A stretch of 64,000 nt of DNA from Variovorax sp. PBS-H4 (lineage in GTDB: Bacteria; Pseudomonadota; Gammaproteobacteria; Burkholderiales; Burkholderiaceae_C): the NCBI RefSeq assembly GCF_901827205.1, contig NZ_LR594675.1, forward strand, positions 4,154,001-4,218,000. The letters are read 5' to 3'. The notes below the pieces were generated by a model that saw only the letters and a list, made by a program, of their open reading frames with translations, ran no database searches and was not told the DNA's origin. Each line of letters begins with the position of its first letter. Position 1 is the first letter of the stretch. Position numbers and translations under genes: made by a program. This document shows, piece after piece, positions 1 to 8,855 of the stretch.

Positions 1-396
1 TTCCTGTTCACCCGCTTCGCGCTGCCGCTGATGCGCGCGCAGCGCTGGGGCCGCATCGTCAACATCTCGTCGCGCGGCGGCCGAACCGCTTCCCCCGTCG
101 CGAGCGCGCACTACGCCGCCACCAAGGCGGGGCTGATCGGCTTCACGCGCACGCTCGCCCTGGAGGCGGCGCCCGACGACATCACGGCGAATTGCATTGC
201 TCCCGGACCCGTCAAGAGCGCGATGACGGCGGGCTCCTCACCCGAGGTCATCGCCGCCTTCACCAAAGCCATCCCCCTCGGCCGCTACGGCGAGCCGGAG
301 GAAGTCGCCTCCGCCGTTGCCTACCTCGCTTCGGACGCCGCCTCGTTCATCACGGGCGCGGTGTTCGACGTCAACGGCGGCACCTTCATGCCCTGA
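1..396 (+). CDS. SDR family oxidoreductase, 3' part (5' end outside window)
   Basis: The reading frame is open from base 1, so the gene begins upstream of the window; 131 C-terminal residues are visible. The frame contains the SDR active-site segment with Ser (ISSRGG) and the Tyr-x3-Lys motif (HYAATKAG), followed by NCIAPGPV and the usual C-terminal VNGG ending. This is the FabG-like NAD(P)-dependent short-chain dehydrogenase/reductase family; the cofactor-binding glycine motif is not in view. The acyl-CoA ligase starts 7 bases after the stop, so the two are probably co-transcribed and the enzyme may act on an acyl-CoA or hydroxy intermediate of the same pathway. The substrate cannot be told from sequence. 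Confidence 0.9.
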   Translation, partial: FLFTRFALPLMRAQRWGRIVNISSRGGRTASPVASAHYAATKAGLIGFTRTLALEAAPDDITANCIAPGPVKSAMTAGSSPEVIAAFTKAIPLGRYGEPEEVASAVAYLASDAASFITGAVFDVNGGTFMP

Positions 397-403
397 GACT
401 TCC

Positions 404-2035
404 ATGGACGACGTCTTCGATCTCCGCGACCTCACCATTCCCTATGTGCTGGACCGTCAGGCGAAACAACGCCCTGACAAGCTGTTCCTTACCGAATACT
501 GGACAGGCCGCACCTGGACCTACGCTCAGATGGACCAGTGGTCCACCCGGGTGGCGCACGCGCTCTCCGCAGCAGGCGCGGCCAAGGGCACGCACATCGG
601 GCTGTTCCTTGCCAATTCGGCCGAGCACGTGGCTGTGTTCTTCGCGATCGGCAAGCTCGGCGCGGTCTCGGTGCCGGTCAACACCGCGGCGCGGGGCGAG
701 CTTCTGCACTACTACTTCGGCCATGCCGACGCGGAGATGATCGTCGTCGACGAAGAACTGCTGCCGCGGCTTGCCGAGGTGCTGCCGCAGCTGCCTCGAA
801 TCAAGCAGGTGTTCGTGCTCGGCACCGACCGCAAGGCGGTGGCCGCCCAGGTGCTTGCCGGGCTCGGTGTCCCCGCCGCCGACCTGCTGGAGGCGACGCA
901 GCGCGCGGGCAGCGAAGCGCTGAACGTGCCCGTGAAGTGCTCCGACCTGCTGATGTTCGCCTTCACCTCCGGCACCACCGGGCCGTCGAAGGCCTGCATG
1001 CTGCCGCACGCGGCGGCACTCACCTACGGCACCAGCGCCGCGGAAGCCCAGGGGTACCGCGAGAGCGACATCTTCTACGTGTGCCTGCCCCTGTTCCACA
1101 ACAACGCCCTGCTCGCCTCGATGGCGTCCATGCTGGTGGTGGGCGGCTCGATGGTGCTGTCGCAACGCTTTTCGGCCTCCCGCTTCATGGCGGAGATCCG
1201 CGACTCGCACGCCACCATCACCAACTTCCTCGGCGCCATGTCGACCTTTCTCTGGTCGCAGCCGCCGCAGCCCGGCGACGCCGACAACGACCTGCGCCTG
1301 GCCAGCATGTCGCCGGCGCCCTACTTCACGGCGGAGTTCGAGAAGCGCTTCGGCCTGAAGGCGATGAGCAACTACGGCCTGTCCGACTTCGGCACGGTGT
1401 CGGCGTTCGTGCCCGGCGCACCGGCCGAGAAGCTGGGCTCGATGGGCAAGGCGCGGCGTGGTTTCGAACTGCGGATCGTCGACGAGGACGACTTCGAGTG
1501 CGCGCCGGACGAGATCGGCGAACTCGTCATCCGCTCGCACGAACCCTGGCGCGCCGCCACCGGCTACTACAAGATGCCGGAAGCCACGGTGGCCGCCCAC
1601 CGCAACCAGTGGTTCCACACGGGCGACCGCGCGCGCCGCGACAAGGACGGCTACTTCTGGTTCGTCGACCGCAAGAAGGACTGCATCCGCCGCCGCGGGG
1701 AGAACATCTCTGCCTTCGAGGTGGAGCGGGTGATCATGGGCCACCCCGCCGTCGCCAACGTCGCGGTGTTCCCGGTAGCCACCGCAGAGAAGGACGAGGA
1801 AGTGGGCGCCGCCGTCGTCGTGCGCGACGGCCAGCGCCTCAGCGAGGCCGACCTGGTGGCGCACTGTGCAGCCAACATGTCCTACTTCATGGTGCCGCGC
1901 TACATCCAGGTGCTGCCGGAGCTGCCGACCACCACCAACCAGAAGATTGAAAAGTTCAAGCTGAAGCAGGACATGGAAGCGGCGCTCGGCTCGGTCTGGG
2001 ACCGCGAACAAGCGGGCATCGTGCTGAAACGCTGA
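404..2035 (+). CDS. AMP-dependent acyl-CoA ligase (CaiC-like)
   Basis: A 543-residue member of the ANL superfamily that activates a carboxylic acid with ATP and couples it to CoA. Visible are the phosphate-binding loop TSGTTGPSKA near residue 188, the YGLSDFG segment, the hinge region FHTGDRARRDKDGYFWF followed by DRKKDCIRRRGENIS near residue 420, and a C-terminal catalytic Lys candidate in TNQKIEKF. The frame is open further upstream, but the ATG at 404 follows the SDR stop and begins the conserved part of the protein. The sequence resembles the carnitine/crotonobetaine CoA-ligase subgroup. It probably commits the unknown substrate of this island to CoA-bound breakdown; the substrate is inferred only from context. 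Confidence 0.93.
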   Translation: MDDVFDLRDLTIPYVLDRQAKQRPDKLFLTEYWTGRTWTYAQMDQWSTRVAHALSAAGAAKGTHIGLFLANSAEHVAVFFAIGKLGAVSVPVNTAARGELLHYYFGHADAEMIVVDEELLPRLAEVLPQLPRIKQVFVLGTDRKAVAAQVLAGLGVPAADLLEATQRAGSEALNVPVKCSDLLMFAFTSGTTGPSKACMLPHAAALTYGTSAAEAQGYRESDIFYVCLPLFHNNALLASMASMLVVGGSMVLSQRFSASRFMAEIRDSHATITNFLGAMSTFLWSQPPQPGDADNDLRLASMSPAPYFTAEFEKRFGLKAMSNYGLSDFGTVSAFVPGAPAEKLGSMGKARRGFELRIVDEDDFECAPDEIGELVIRSHEPWRAATGYYKMPEATVAAHRNQWFHTGDRARRDKDGYFWFVDRKKDCIRRRGENISAFEVERVIMGHPAVANVAVFPVATAEKDEEVGAAVVVRDGQRLSEADLVAHCAANMSYFMVPRYIQVLPELPTTTNQKIEKFKLKQDMEAALGSVWDREQAGIVLKR

Positions 2036-2160
2036 GGAGGCGCGACGGCCCGTCTGCGTCGTCTCAGGCCTGCGGCGGATTGCGCCACCGGCCCGTACAA
2101 CGCGAACCGCGCCGGGTGGTCGTCCGCACCCTGGTGCACGCCCTGCCGCGAATGGTCCCG

Positions 2161-2973
2161 TCAGCGCCCGATCGAATGCATGTCATACACCGGCGAGCGG
2201 CTGAGCGAGCCGCCCTCGGCGAGCAAGGTCTGGCCGTTCACGTGCGCGCTCAGGCCGCAGGAGAGGAACAGGATCACCGAGGCGATGTCCGGCGGCGTGC
2301 CGAGTTCGCCAAGCGGATAGTGCGCAGCCGCCCAGGCAAGCGCTTCGGGTTTCATCGTGGTCTTCACGCGCGGCGTCAGCACCAGGCCGGGTGCCACGGC
2401 GTTCACGCGCACGCGCATGGGGCCGAACTCCACGGCCGCCGCGCGTACCAACTGCTCCAACGCCGCCTTGCTCGCCGCGTACGCCGCGCGCTGGTGGCTG
2501 ATGGCCTGGCCGGACGTGGAGCTCACGAACACCATGCTGCCGCCGCCGCTGCGCGCGATGGCGGGCCCGATGATCTGCGCGGCGAGAAACACATGCCGCA
2601 CGCCGACCTCGAACTGCCAGTCCCAGTCTTCGTCGGTCGTTTCCGTCAGCGCGCGGTGCAGCGGCTGCCCCAGGATGTCGACGAGGCCATCGATGCGGGC
2701 GAAACGCTCCAGCGTCTCGTCGCGCAAGCGCAGCACGTCTTCGCGGCGGGTGGCGCTGCCGGTGAAGGCGTGGCCGCCGACCTGCCGCGCGACCGCTTCG
2801 GTCGGCTCGGCGCGGCGCCCGACGCAGACGACCTTGGCGCCGGCTTGCGCAAGCGCATGCGCCGATTGCCGGCCGATGCCCTGACCAGCGCCGAGCACGA
2901 TGAACACCTTGCCCTCCAGGGACAGCATCTTTCGATAGTCCGGCACCGGCGCGGTGTCTGGTTCTTCGCTCAT
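2161..2973 (-). CDS. SDR family NAD(P)-dependent oxidoreductase
   Basis: A 270-residue classical-length SDR. The dinucleotide motif GAGQGIG lies near residue 27, the catalytic Ser in FVSSTSG, and the Tyr-x3-Lys motif in AAYAASKAALEQ. The usual NNAG stabilising motif is not recognisable: the equivalent segment reads VDILGQP, which is unusual. The ATG at 2973 is preceded by AAGGAG. It is the last gene of the minus-strand operon that starts with the LivH-type permease at 8784, 25 bases after the amidohydrolase. Probably oxidises or reduces a hydroxy/keto intermediate; substrate unknown. Confidence 0.9.
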   Translation of the reverse strand: MSEEPDTAPVPDYRKMLSLEGKVFIVLGAGQGIGRQSAHALAQAGAKVVCVGRRAEPTEAVARQVGGHAFTGSATRREDVLRLRDETLERFARIDGLVDILGQPLHRALTETTDEDWDWQFEVGVRHVFLAAQIIGPAIARSGGGSMVFVSSTSGQAISHQRAAYAASKAALEQLVRAAAVEFGPMRVRVNAVAPGLVLTPRVKTTMKPEALAWAAAHYPLGELGTPPDIASVILFLSCGLSAHVNGQTLLAEGGSLSRSPVYDMHSIGR

Positions 2974-2998
2974 GGCTCTCCTTCCTGTGAGGGCGGCG

Positions 2999-4084
2999 TC
3001 AGCCGGCCCGGCCAAGCGCTTCGGGCAGCCCGTAGGCGCGGATGGCAGTGCCGGCGAACAGGTCCGCCTTCTCCGCTTCGGAGCAGCCTTGCGCCATGCG
3101 CTTGAATGCATTCCACAGCACGCGGTAGCTGCAGCAGCCCTTGTCGACGGGGAAGTTGCTCTCGAACATCGCGCGCGCGGGCCCGAAAGCGTCGATGCAC
3201 GCCTGCACGTAAGGGCCCCAGGCCTCGGCCAGCTCGGCGGACGTCGGCGGCAGATCGCGCTCGTGAAAGTCGAAGCCGCCAAGCCGCATGCCGATACCGC
3301 CCAGCTTGATGAAGGTGTTGGGCCGCTTTGCCAGCGCGTCGATCGTCCCCTTCCACTCGCGGAACACGTCGTCCTTGCGCCCGGCATAGGGGCCCAGCGC
3401 AGCGCGGCCGCCGAGGTGGTTCACGATCACGCGCGTGTCCGGAAACGCATCCACCAGGTCGATGAGTTGCGGCAGCTGCGGGTGGTAGCACCAGGCGTCG
3501 AAGCTCAGGCCCAGCGGCGCGAGCTGCGCAAAGCCCTGGCGGAAGGCGGGGTCCGGCATCAGGCCCGGCGGCGGCGGCTTGAGCAGCGAGCTGACCTCGG
3601 GACTCGCGTCCCAGGCCACCATGTGGCGGATCCCCTTGAACCGCTCTGGCGCGCGGTCCTTGCAGGCCTGAAGCACTTCGCGCGCGAACGCGCCCATGGT
3701 CAGGTCCACCTTGCCGACGATGCCCGCGCAGGCGCGCACGGCGCCGTAGCGGCCGCTGGCGCTCGCGGCGCCCACGCCGTTGATGTATTCGACTTCGCCG
3801 ACCGAAGCGAAGCGCGGGTCGCCCTCCGCCCGGTACATCGACGAGCATTCGACGAACACCGTGCCACGCACAGCGTGCCCGGTGTTCAGGTCGGCGAGCA
3901 GCTCCGGCAGCTGGTACGTGCTGTGCGGCCGGTCCCAGATGTGGTGATGCGGATCGACGATGGGACGCTGCGCATCCAGCACGTCCTCGGTGCGCAGCGC
4001 GAGCCACGCGTCGTCGACCCAGTGGTGCGGCGGGGCGCCGCGTTTTATCGCGGCTTCGCGCGGCGTCATGCGGGATGTCTCCAT
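2999..4084 (-). CDS. Amidohydrolase family protein (amidohydrolase-2 TIM barrel)
   Basis: A 361-residue metal-dependent hydrolase. The N-terminal metal motif IVDPHHHIWD lies near residue 42; a later His is in NHLGG and a C-terminal acidic motif in ESNFPVDK. This family includes lactonases such as 2-pyrone-4,6-dicarboxylate hydrolase and gamma-resorcylate decarboxylase-type enzymes, so hydrolysis of a lactone or decarboxylation are the main options. The ATG at 4084 is chosen because the frame upstream runs into the binding-protein gene. It is a paralogue of the amidohydrolase at 39366-40487 (both have the FPVDK and VIVNH/IVLNH segments), and each is the downstream partner of a branched-chain-type importer. 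Confidence 0.9.
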   Translation of the reverse strand: METSRMTPREAAIKRGAPPHHWVDDAWLALRTEDVLDAQRPIVDPHHHIWDRPHSTYQLPELLADLNTGHAVRGTVFVECSSMYRAEGDPRFASVGEVEYINGVGAASASGRYGAVRACAGIVGKVDLTMGAFAREVLQACKDRAPERFKGIRHMVAWDASPEVSSLLKPPPPGLMPDPAFRQGFAQLAPLGLSFDAWCYHPQLPQLIDLVDAFPDTRVIVNHLGGRAALGPYAGRKDDVFREWKGTIDALAKRPNTFIKLGGIGMRLGGFDFHERDLPPTSAELAEAWGPYVQACIDAFGPARAMFESNFPVDKGCCSYRVLWNAFKRMAQGCSEAEKADLFAGTAIRAYGLPEALGRAG

Positions 4085-4104
4085 GCTGTTTGCCCGTCCG
4101 CCGC

Positions 4105-5325
4105 TCACAGGCTGCCCAGCGTGCAGCCGACTTCTTCCTTCGAGCCGTACAGCGGCTCCATCTCCTGCGGCGTCATCGGCTTGCCGATGATTCGCAGGGC
4201 GTCGTACTTGTCGGTCACCTTCTCCCTCACTTCGGTGCAAACGAGGCGCGTGATGAACTGGTGATCCCATTCGCGGAAGTAGCCGGGGACGCCCGCGGGA
4301 CGCACGGTCTCGAGCCCGCGGACGATGGCAGCCGGTTCGGCGGACCCTTCCTTCTCGATCGCCGCCAGGATCATGCGTGCGCAAATCCAGCCTTGTGCGC
4401 AGCTTTGCGAGGCGGGCCGGCCCGTGGCTTTCAGCACCGTCTGGTTCAGCGCCCGTTCCTCCGGCGAGTTCTGCGGATTGTTGAAGTGCCAGTACTTGCC
4501 CATGATCCCGCTTGGATTCGGCTGCGCCCAGATCTCCTCGTCACCGATCGTCAGGCTGCCCAGCGGGATCTTGCCGCGCATGCCGAACTCGTCGTATTGC
4601 TTGAGGAACGCGGTGAGGTCGGTGCCGGCGATGCCCAGTGCGATCACGTCGGGCCGGGCCTGGCGGATCTTCAGGATGATCGAGCTGAAGTCCGTGGTGC
4701 CGACGGACGCGGCGTCCATGCCCACGTCCTGGCCGCCGGCCGCGAGCAGCTCCGACTTGAGCATCTGGTAGGCCTCGTGGCCATAGGCGTAGTTGCCCAC
4801 AAGGAAGTACCACTTCTTGCCGCGCGGCAACAGCTGCTGGGCGAGCAGGCGTGCATAGACGATCGGGGTGCCGTTGTTGCGGAACACGTAGCGATTGCAG
4901 TTCTTGCCGGTGATCTCCTTGGCCAGTGCGGCGCTGATGATCGTCGGCATCTTCTGCTGCGCGGCCACCGAGGCGATGGCCAGGCCCGTGGCGCTGTTGC
5001 TGCCGCCGATGACAGCCGCCACCTTGTCCTCCTGCGCGAGCTTCTGCATGTTCTGCTGCGCCCCGAGCGGGTTCGGTTCGTCATAGGCCACCCACTCCAC
5101 CTTGCGCCCGATGACGCTGTGGTTCGCCTGGTCGAGCGCCACCTTGATGCCCATCGTGGTGGCCTCGCCCTGGAGCGCGAAAGGCCCTTGCCGCGGCAGC
5201 AGCGAGCCGAGCTTGATGGTGCCGCCCGACTGCGCAAACAGGGGCGGCGCCGCGATGGCGGCAGCTGCGCCGCCGGCGGCCTGGAGGATGTGGCGGCGAT
5301 TGAACGCCGATGCGGTCTTCGACAT
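4105..5325 (-). CDS. ABC transporter substrate-binding protein (branched-chain type)
   Basis: A 406-residue periplasmic binding protein (type 1 fold, peripla_BP_6 family). The N-terminus has a twin-arginine-like signal (NRRHILQAAGG followed by an alanine-rich segment ending PPLFAQ), suggesting Tat export. The mature part starts IKLGSLLPRQGPFALQG and contains the GRKVEWVAYDEPN strand typical of the family. It sits 49 bases after the LivM-LivG-LivF fusion and 20 bases before the amidohydrolase, so it is the specificity component of that importer. The ligand is probably the carboxylic acid used by this island, not necessarily an amino acid. Confidence 0.92.
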   Translation of the reverse strand: MSKTASAFNRRHILQAAGGAAAAIAAPPLFAQSGGTIKLGSLLPRQGPFALQGEATTMGIKVALDQANHSVIGRKVEWVAYDEPNPLGAQQNMQKLAQEDKVAAVIGGSNSATGLAIASVAAQQKMPTIISAALAKEITGKNCNRYVFRNNGTPIVYARLLAQQLLPRGKKWYFLVGNYAYGHEAYQMLKSELLAAGGQDVGMDAASVGTTDFSSIILKIRQARPDVIALGIAGTDLTAFLKQYDEFGMRGKIPLGSLTIGDEEIWAQPNPSGIMGKYWHFNNPQNSPEERALNQTVLKATGRPASQSCAQGWICARMILAAIEKEGSAEPAAIVRGLETVRPAGVPGYFREWDHQFITRLVCTEVREKVTDKYDALRIIGKPMTPQEMEPLYGSKEEVGCTLGSL

Positions 5326-5374
5326 GGGAGGTCTCCTCGGGTTGGTCGATGCGGGAATGCTCTGCCGGCCGCCT

Positions 5375-7918
5375 TCAGGCGGCCAGGATCTCGGTTCGTA
5401 CGGGCGGTGCGGATTCGTCGTGTTCCACCAGGCCCAGCAACCTGGCCTGCAGGGCGGCGTCGGCAGCCAGCGTGGCGGCATGGCCCTCCCACGCCACCTT
5501 GCCGTTGACCAGCACGCAAGCGCGGTCGACGATGGACAGCACCTGCTCGGCATGGTGTTCGACCAGCACCATCGCCACGCGGCCGCGCAGCTTCAGGATG
5601 GCCGCCATCACTTCGTTGACGACGGCGGGCGCGAGCCCTTCGAACGGCTCGTCGAGCAGGATCAGCCGGGCCGGGGCGACCAGCGCGCGTGCGATGGCAA
5701 CCATCTGGCGCTCGCCGCCGGAGATGCTCTCGGCGCGCGACTTCTGGATCGTGCGCAGGCGCGGGAACAGCTCGAACACTTCCTCCAGCGCCATGCCGCC
5801 AGGGCGCATGGCGATCAGCAGGTTGTCCACCACCGTGAGGTTCGGGAACAGCCGGCGGCCTTCGGGAACCATGGCGATCCCACGCCGGTTGATCTCGAAC
5901 GGGCGCAGGCCGCGGATCGAGTGGCCCACCCAGCGCACTTCGCCCTCATCGGCGGGCAGCATGCCGAACAGCGCGCGCAGCAGCGTCGTCTTGCCCACGC
6001 CGTTGCGCCCCAGCAGCGCCAACGCCTCGCCTTCGGAGATCTGCAGCGACACGCCATCGAGGATGCGGCCGCCCCCATAGCCTGCGGCCAGCCCGTTCAC
6101 TTCGAGCAGCGGCGCCCCTGCCCCGGCTGCGGCCCTCGGTGCGGGCGCCGCGTGCACGGACCCGGGCGCGGCGCCGAGGTACGCCTTGACCACCTCCGGA
6201 TTCGCGGCGACCTCCGCGGGCTTGCCGTCGGCGATCAGGCGGCCCTGGTGCAGCACGGTGATGCGGTCCGACATCGCCAGCACGCGGTCGATGTCGTGTT
6301 CGATCAGCAGCACCGCATGCGAACGCGCCAGGGCCGAGATGATTGCGGACACGCGCTGGCGGTCCGCTTCGCCGAGCCCCGCCAGCGGCTCGTCGAGCAG
6401 CAGCAGCTTGGCCTCGGTAGCCAGCGTGATGCCGATTTCCAGCAGCCGCCGCTCGCCGTGGGACAGGTCGGTGCACAGCGCCGCGGCTTTCGCGTCCAGC
6501 CCGACGGCCGCGAGGATGGACCAGGTGCGGGCATTGGTGCGCTCGTCACCGTGCGCGTCGCGCCAGAACGCGTGCGAGCCGGGCTGCGTGGCCTGCACGG
6601 CAATGCGCACGTTCTCGAACGCCGTGAGGTTGGTGAACACGCTGACGATCTGGAACGAGCGCGCCAGCCCGAGCCGGATGCGCTTGTGCATCGGCAGGCG
6701 CGTGATGTCGCGGCCCAGGAAGCGCACCACGCCGTGGTCGGGATTCAGCACGCCGCTCAGCATGTGGAAGAACGTCGTCTTGCCGGCGCCGTTGGGCCCG
6801 ATGAAGCTGTGCAGTTGGTGCGGGAAGACGTCGAAGTCGTAGCCCGAAGCGACCTTCAGCGAGCCAAAGCTCTTGGTCATGCCGCGCACCGACAACAGCG
6901 GCTCGCCGGCGCGCGTGGCGAGCTGCGCCAGCGGCGCGTAAGGCCGGATCGTCGCCGGGCGCGGTGGGATGCCGGGGCGCGTCAGGGTCCAGCCGCGCCG
7001 TCCGGCGATGCGGCGGAACAGGCCGTGGATCCCTTCCGGCGCCACGAGCACCACTGCCATCAGCACCGGCGCGAACACCAGCCACCAGTTGTTCAACAGG
7101 GCGCCGAGCTGGTCCTCCAGCACGATGAAGAGGATGGCGCCCCACACCGCGCCCATGAGGTGGTGCACGCCGCCGAGCACCAGCATCAGCACGGCATCCG
7201 CCGCATGCTCCCAGCTGAGCGAGTTGGCATAGACACCGCGCATGAAGAAAGTGAGCAGCCCCCCGGCCAGGCCGGTGACGGCTGCGGAAATCGTGAACGC
7301 GGCGAGCTTCACGCGGTACGTGTCGTAGCCGAGGCTGGCCACGCGCTGCTCGTTGTCGCGAATCGCCTGGAGCAGGCGTCCCAGCGGCGAGTGGGCCAGG
7401 CGCCAGAGCAGGCCGATGCCGACGAGCACCACCGCCACCACGAAGACGTGATACGCCAGCGCCGACTCCAGCACGGGCCGCGGCACGCGCTGCAGGCCGT
7501 TCTCCCCGCCGGTCATCTCCGTCCACTTGTAGGCGATCTCGTAGCAGATCTGTGCGCACGCCAGCGTGAGCAGAGAAAAGTACAGGCCTTTGCGGCGGAG
7601 GATCAACGCACCCACGGGCAGCGCAACCACCACCGCGAACAGCACCGCGAACGCCAGGCCGAAAAATTCGCTGCCGGACTTGAACCAGTGCAGCGCCGAG
7701 AGCGCCGCGGCATACCCCGCGACGCCGAAGAACACCGAGCCGCCGAAGGGAACGAGCCCGAGATAGCCGATCAACACGGCGATGCCGGCTGCGTACAGCA
7801 CATAGATCGCGATCTGCGTCACGCGCCCGAGCGGGAGGTGGGTGAACAAGGTTGCCAGGCTCAGAAGCAGCAGCACGGCCGCAACCTGCACGACCGGGTG
7901 TCGCACGATGGCTTTCAT
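5375..7918 (-). CDS. Triple-fusion ABC transporter: LivM-type permease + LivG-type + LivF-type ATPases
   Basis: One uninterrupted 847-residue frame holds three normally separate proteins. Residues about 1-310 are a hydrophobic LivM-type permease; about 330-575 a LivG-type ATPase with Walker A GPNGAGKTT near residue 370, signature LSHGE and Walker B LLLLDEP; about 605-847 a LivF-type ATPase with GRNGVGKTT near 635, ISGGERQ and LILLDEP. The linkers are proline/alanine rich (PGIPPRPATIRPYAP and APAPRAAAGAG). The start at 7918 shares one base with the LivH stop (TGATG), indicating coupled translation. It would form the membrane and ATP-hydrolysing core of one importer with the LivH partner and the binding protein at 4105. 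LivM-LivG fusions are familiar in proteobacteria; the addition of LivF is less usual. Confidence 0.93.
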   Translation of the reverse strand: MKAIVRHPVVQVAAVLLLLSLATLFTHLPLGRVTQIAIYVLYAAGIAVLIGYLGLVPFGGSVFFGVAGYAAALSALHWFKSGSEFFGLAFAVLFAVVVALPVGALILRRKGLYFSLLTLACAQICYEIAYKWTEMTGGENGLQRVPRPVLESALAYHVFVVAVVLVGIGLLWRLAHSPLGRLLQAIRDNEQRVASLGYDTYRVKLAAFTISAAVTGLAGGLLTFFMRGVYANSLSWEHAADAVLMLVLGGVHHLMGAVWGAILFIVLEDQLGALLNNWWLVFAPVLMAVVLVAPEGIHGLFRRIAGRRGWTLTRPGIPPRPATIRPYAPLAQLATRAGEPLLSVRGMTKSFGSLKVASGYDFDVFPHQLHSFIGPNGAGKTTFFHMLSGVLNPDHGVVRFLGRDITRLPMHKRIRLGLARSFQIVSVFTNLTAFENVRIAVQATQPGSHAFWRDAHGDERTNARTWSILAAVGLDAKAAALCTDLSHGERRLLEIGITLATEAKLLLLDEPLAGLGEADRQRVSAIISALARSHAVLLIEHDIDRVLAMSDRITVLHQGRLIADGKPAEVAANPEVVKAYLGAAPGSVHAAPAPRAAAGAGAPLLEVNGLAAGYGGGRILDGVSLQISEGEALALLGRNGVGKTTLLRALFGMLPADEGEVRWVGHSIRGLRPFEINRRGIAMVPEGRRLFPNLTVVDNLLIAMRPGGMALEEVFELFPRLRTIQKSRAESISGGERQMVAIARALVAPARLILLDEPFEGLAPAVVNEVMAAILKLRGRVAMVLVEHHAEQVLSIVDRACVLVNGKVAWEGHAATLAADAALQARLLGLVEHDESAPPVRTEILAA

Positions 7919-8784
7919 CAAAAGTGCTCCCAGTGCTCGCCGAACAGGCCGCGCGGGCGCACGAGCAGGATGGCGGCCATCAGGAGGTACATGGCGACGC
8001 CAGCAGCGGCAGGATAGAACTGCGTCGTCATCGCAGTGGTAAGGCCGACGAGCAAGCCGGCAATGACCGCCCCGCCATAGGAGCCGAGCCCACCGATGGT
8101 GACGATGACGAAGGCCGGCATGATCGCCTGCGACGACATGCCGGGCGTGACGGACCACAGTGGTCCGGCCAGCACGCCCGCCGCACCCGCCAGCATGCAG
8201 CCCACGCCGAACGCGCCGGTCAGCACGCGCGGCAGGTTGATCCCCAGCATGCCCACCATCTGCGGGTCGCGGCTGCCGGCACGCAGGATGCGGCCGTAGG
8301 GCGTGAACGAGAGAAAGGCCCAGAGCCCGAGGAGCAGCGCTACCGTGATGCCGAGCACGGCGGCGCGGTATGTCGTGGTCAGGACCGGGCCGTACTCGAT
8401 GAAGCCCTGGAACACCGCCGGCGGCATGAGCGGCTGCGTGCTGGAGCCCCACACCGTGCGGATGATCGATTCGATGAACAGCGACAGCGCGAAGGTGAGG
8501 ACCAGCGTCATGAGCGGGTCCTTGCCGTAGAGCCGCCGCACCAGCAGCACCTCGACCACCATGCCCACGATGCCGACCCCGACAGGTGCGAGGATGACAG
8601 CGGGCCAGCCGAACTGCTGCTGCAGCGTCAGGGCGAAGTAGGCTCCGAGCGCGAAGAATGCGCCATGGGCCACGTTGACGATTCCGAGCAGCCCGAACAC
8701 GATCGACAGGCCGATCGAGATCAGGATGAACAGGAACCCAAGCACGAGGCCGTTGACGGATTGGGAAAGGATCACGTCGATCAT
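7918..8784 (-). CDS. Branched-chain-type ABC transporter permease (LivH family)
   Basis: A 288-residue polytopic inner-membrane permease. It begins with the typical LivH pattern (NGLVLGFLFILISIGLSIVFGLLGIVNVAHGAF) and ends with LLVRPRGLFG. It is the first gene of a five-gene minus-strand operon (permease, fused permease/ATPases, binding protein, amidohydrolase, SDR). A sigma70-like promoter is readable just upstream: TTGTCA (8818-8813), 16-base spacer, TATATT (8796-8791). This puts the expected transcription start at or next to the ATG, so the message may be nearly leaderless. A GntR-type operator candidate lies inside the spacer. Confidence 0.92.
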   Translation of the reverse strand: MIDVILSQSVNGLVLGFLFILISIGLSIVFGLLGIVNVAHGAFFALGAYFALTLQQQFGWPAVILAPVGVGIVGMVVEVLLVRRLYGKDPLMTLVLTFALSLFIESIIRTVWGSSTQPLMPPAVFQGFIEYGPVLTTTYRAAVLGITVALLLGLWAFLSFTPYGRILRAGSRDPQMVGMLGINLPRVLTGAFGVGCMLAGAAGVLAGPLWSVTPGMSSQAIMPAFVIVTIGGLGSYGGAVIAGLLVGLTTAMTTQFYPAAAGVAMYLLMAAILLVRPRGLFGEHWEHF

Positions 8785-8790
8785 TTGTCC

Positions 8791-8818
8791 AATATATCAT
8801 TGGCTGGACCATTGACAA
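8791..8818 (-). promoter_or_regulatory. Candidate sigma70 promoter of the minus-strand importer operon
   Basis: On the minus strand TTGTCA (8818-8813) and TATATT (8796-8791) are separated by 16 bases. The region is clearly AT-richer than its surroundings. The palindromic operator 8801-8811 lies between the two boxes, the classic position for repression. Confidence 0.6.
8801..8811. promoter_or_regulatory. Candidate GntR/FadR-type operator, site 1
   Basis: The minus strand reads TGGTCCAGCCA, one base different from site 2 (TGGTCCAACCA, 9706-9716). The TGGT-N3-ACCA pattern is the known operator type of FadR-subfamily GntR regulators. It lies between the divergent permease operon and the GntR gene and inside the promoter spacer of the former. 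Confidence 0.6.
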
Positions 8819-8855
8819 TAGCGGCTTTCCATACCGCCACCACACCAGGACGCCC

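Noticed and set aside
386..2011. 541-codon open frame on the minus strand
   Set aside because: Antisense to the acyl-CoA ligase with the same biased composition; the plus-strand frame has all the catalytic motifs.
2036..2160. Possible terminator between convergent genes
   Set aside because: Only short GC stems (4-5 pairs) and no T-run; not enough to call.
5102..8017. 971-codon open frame on the plus strand
   Set aside because: It is antisense to the fused transporter gene, rich in His, Arg, Gln and Ala, and has no family motifs; a shadow frame caused by high GC.
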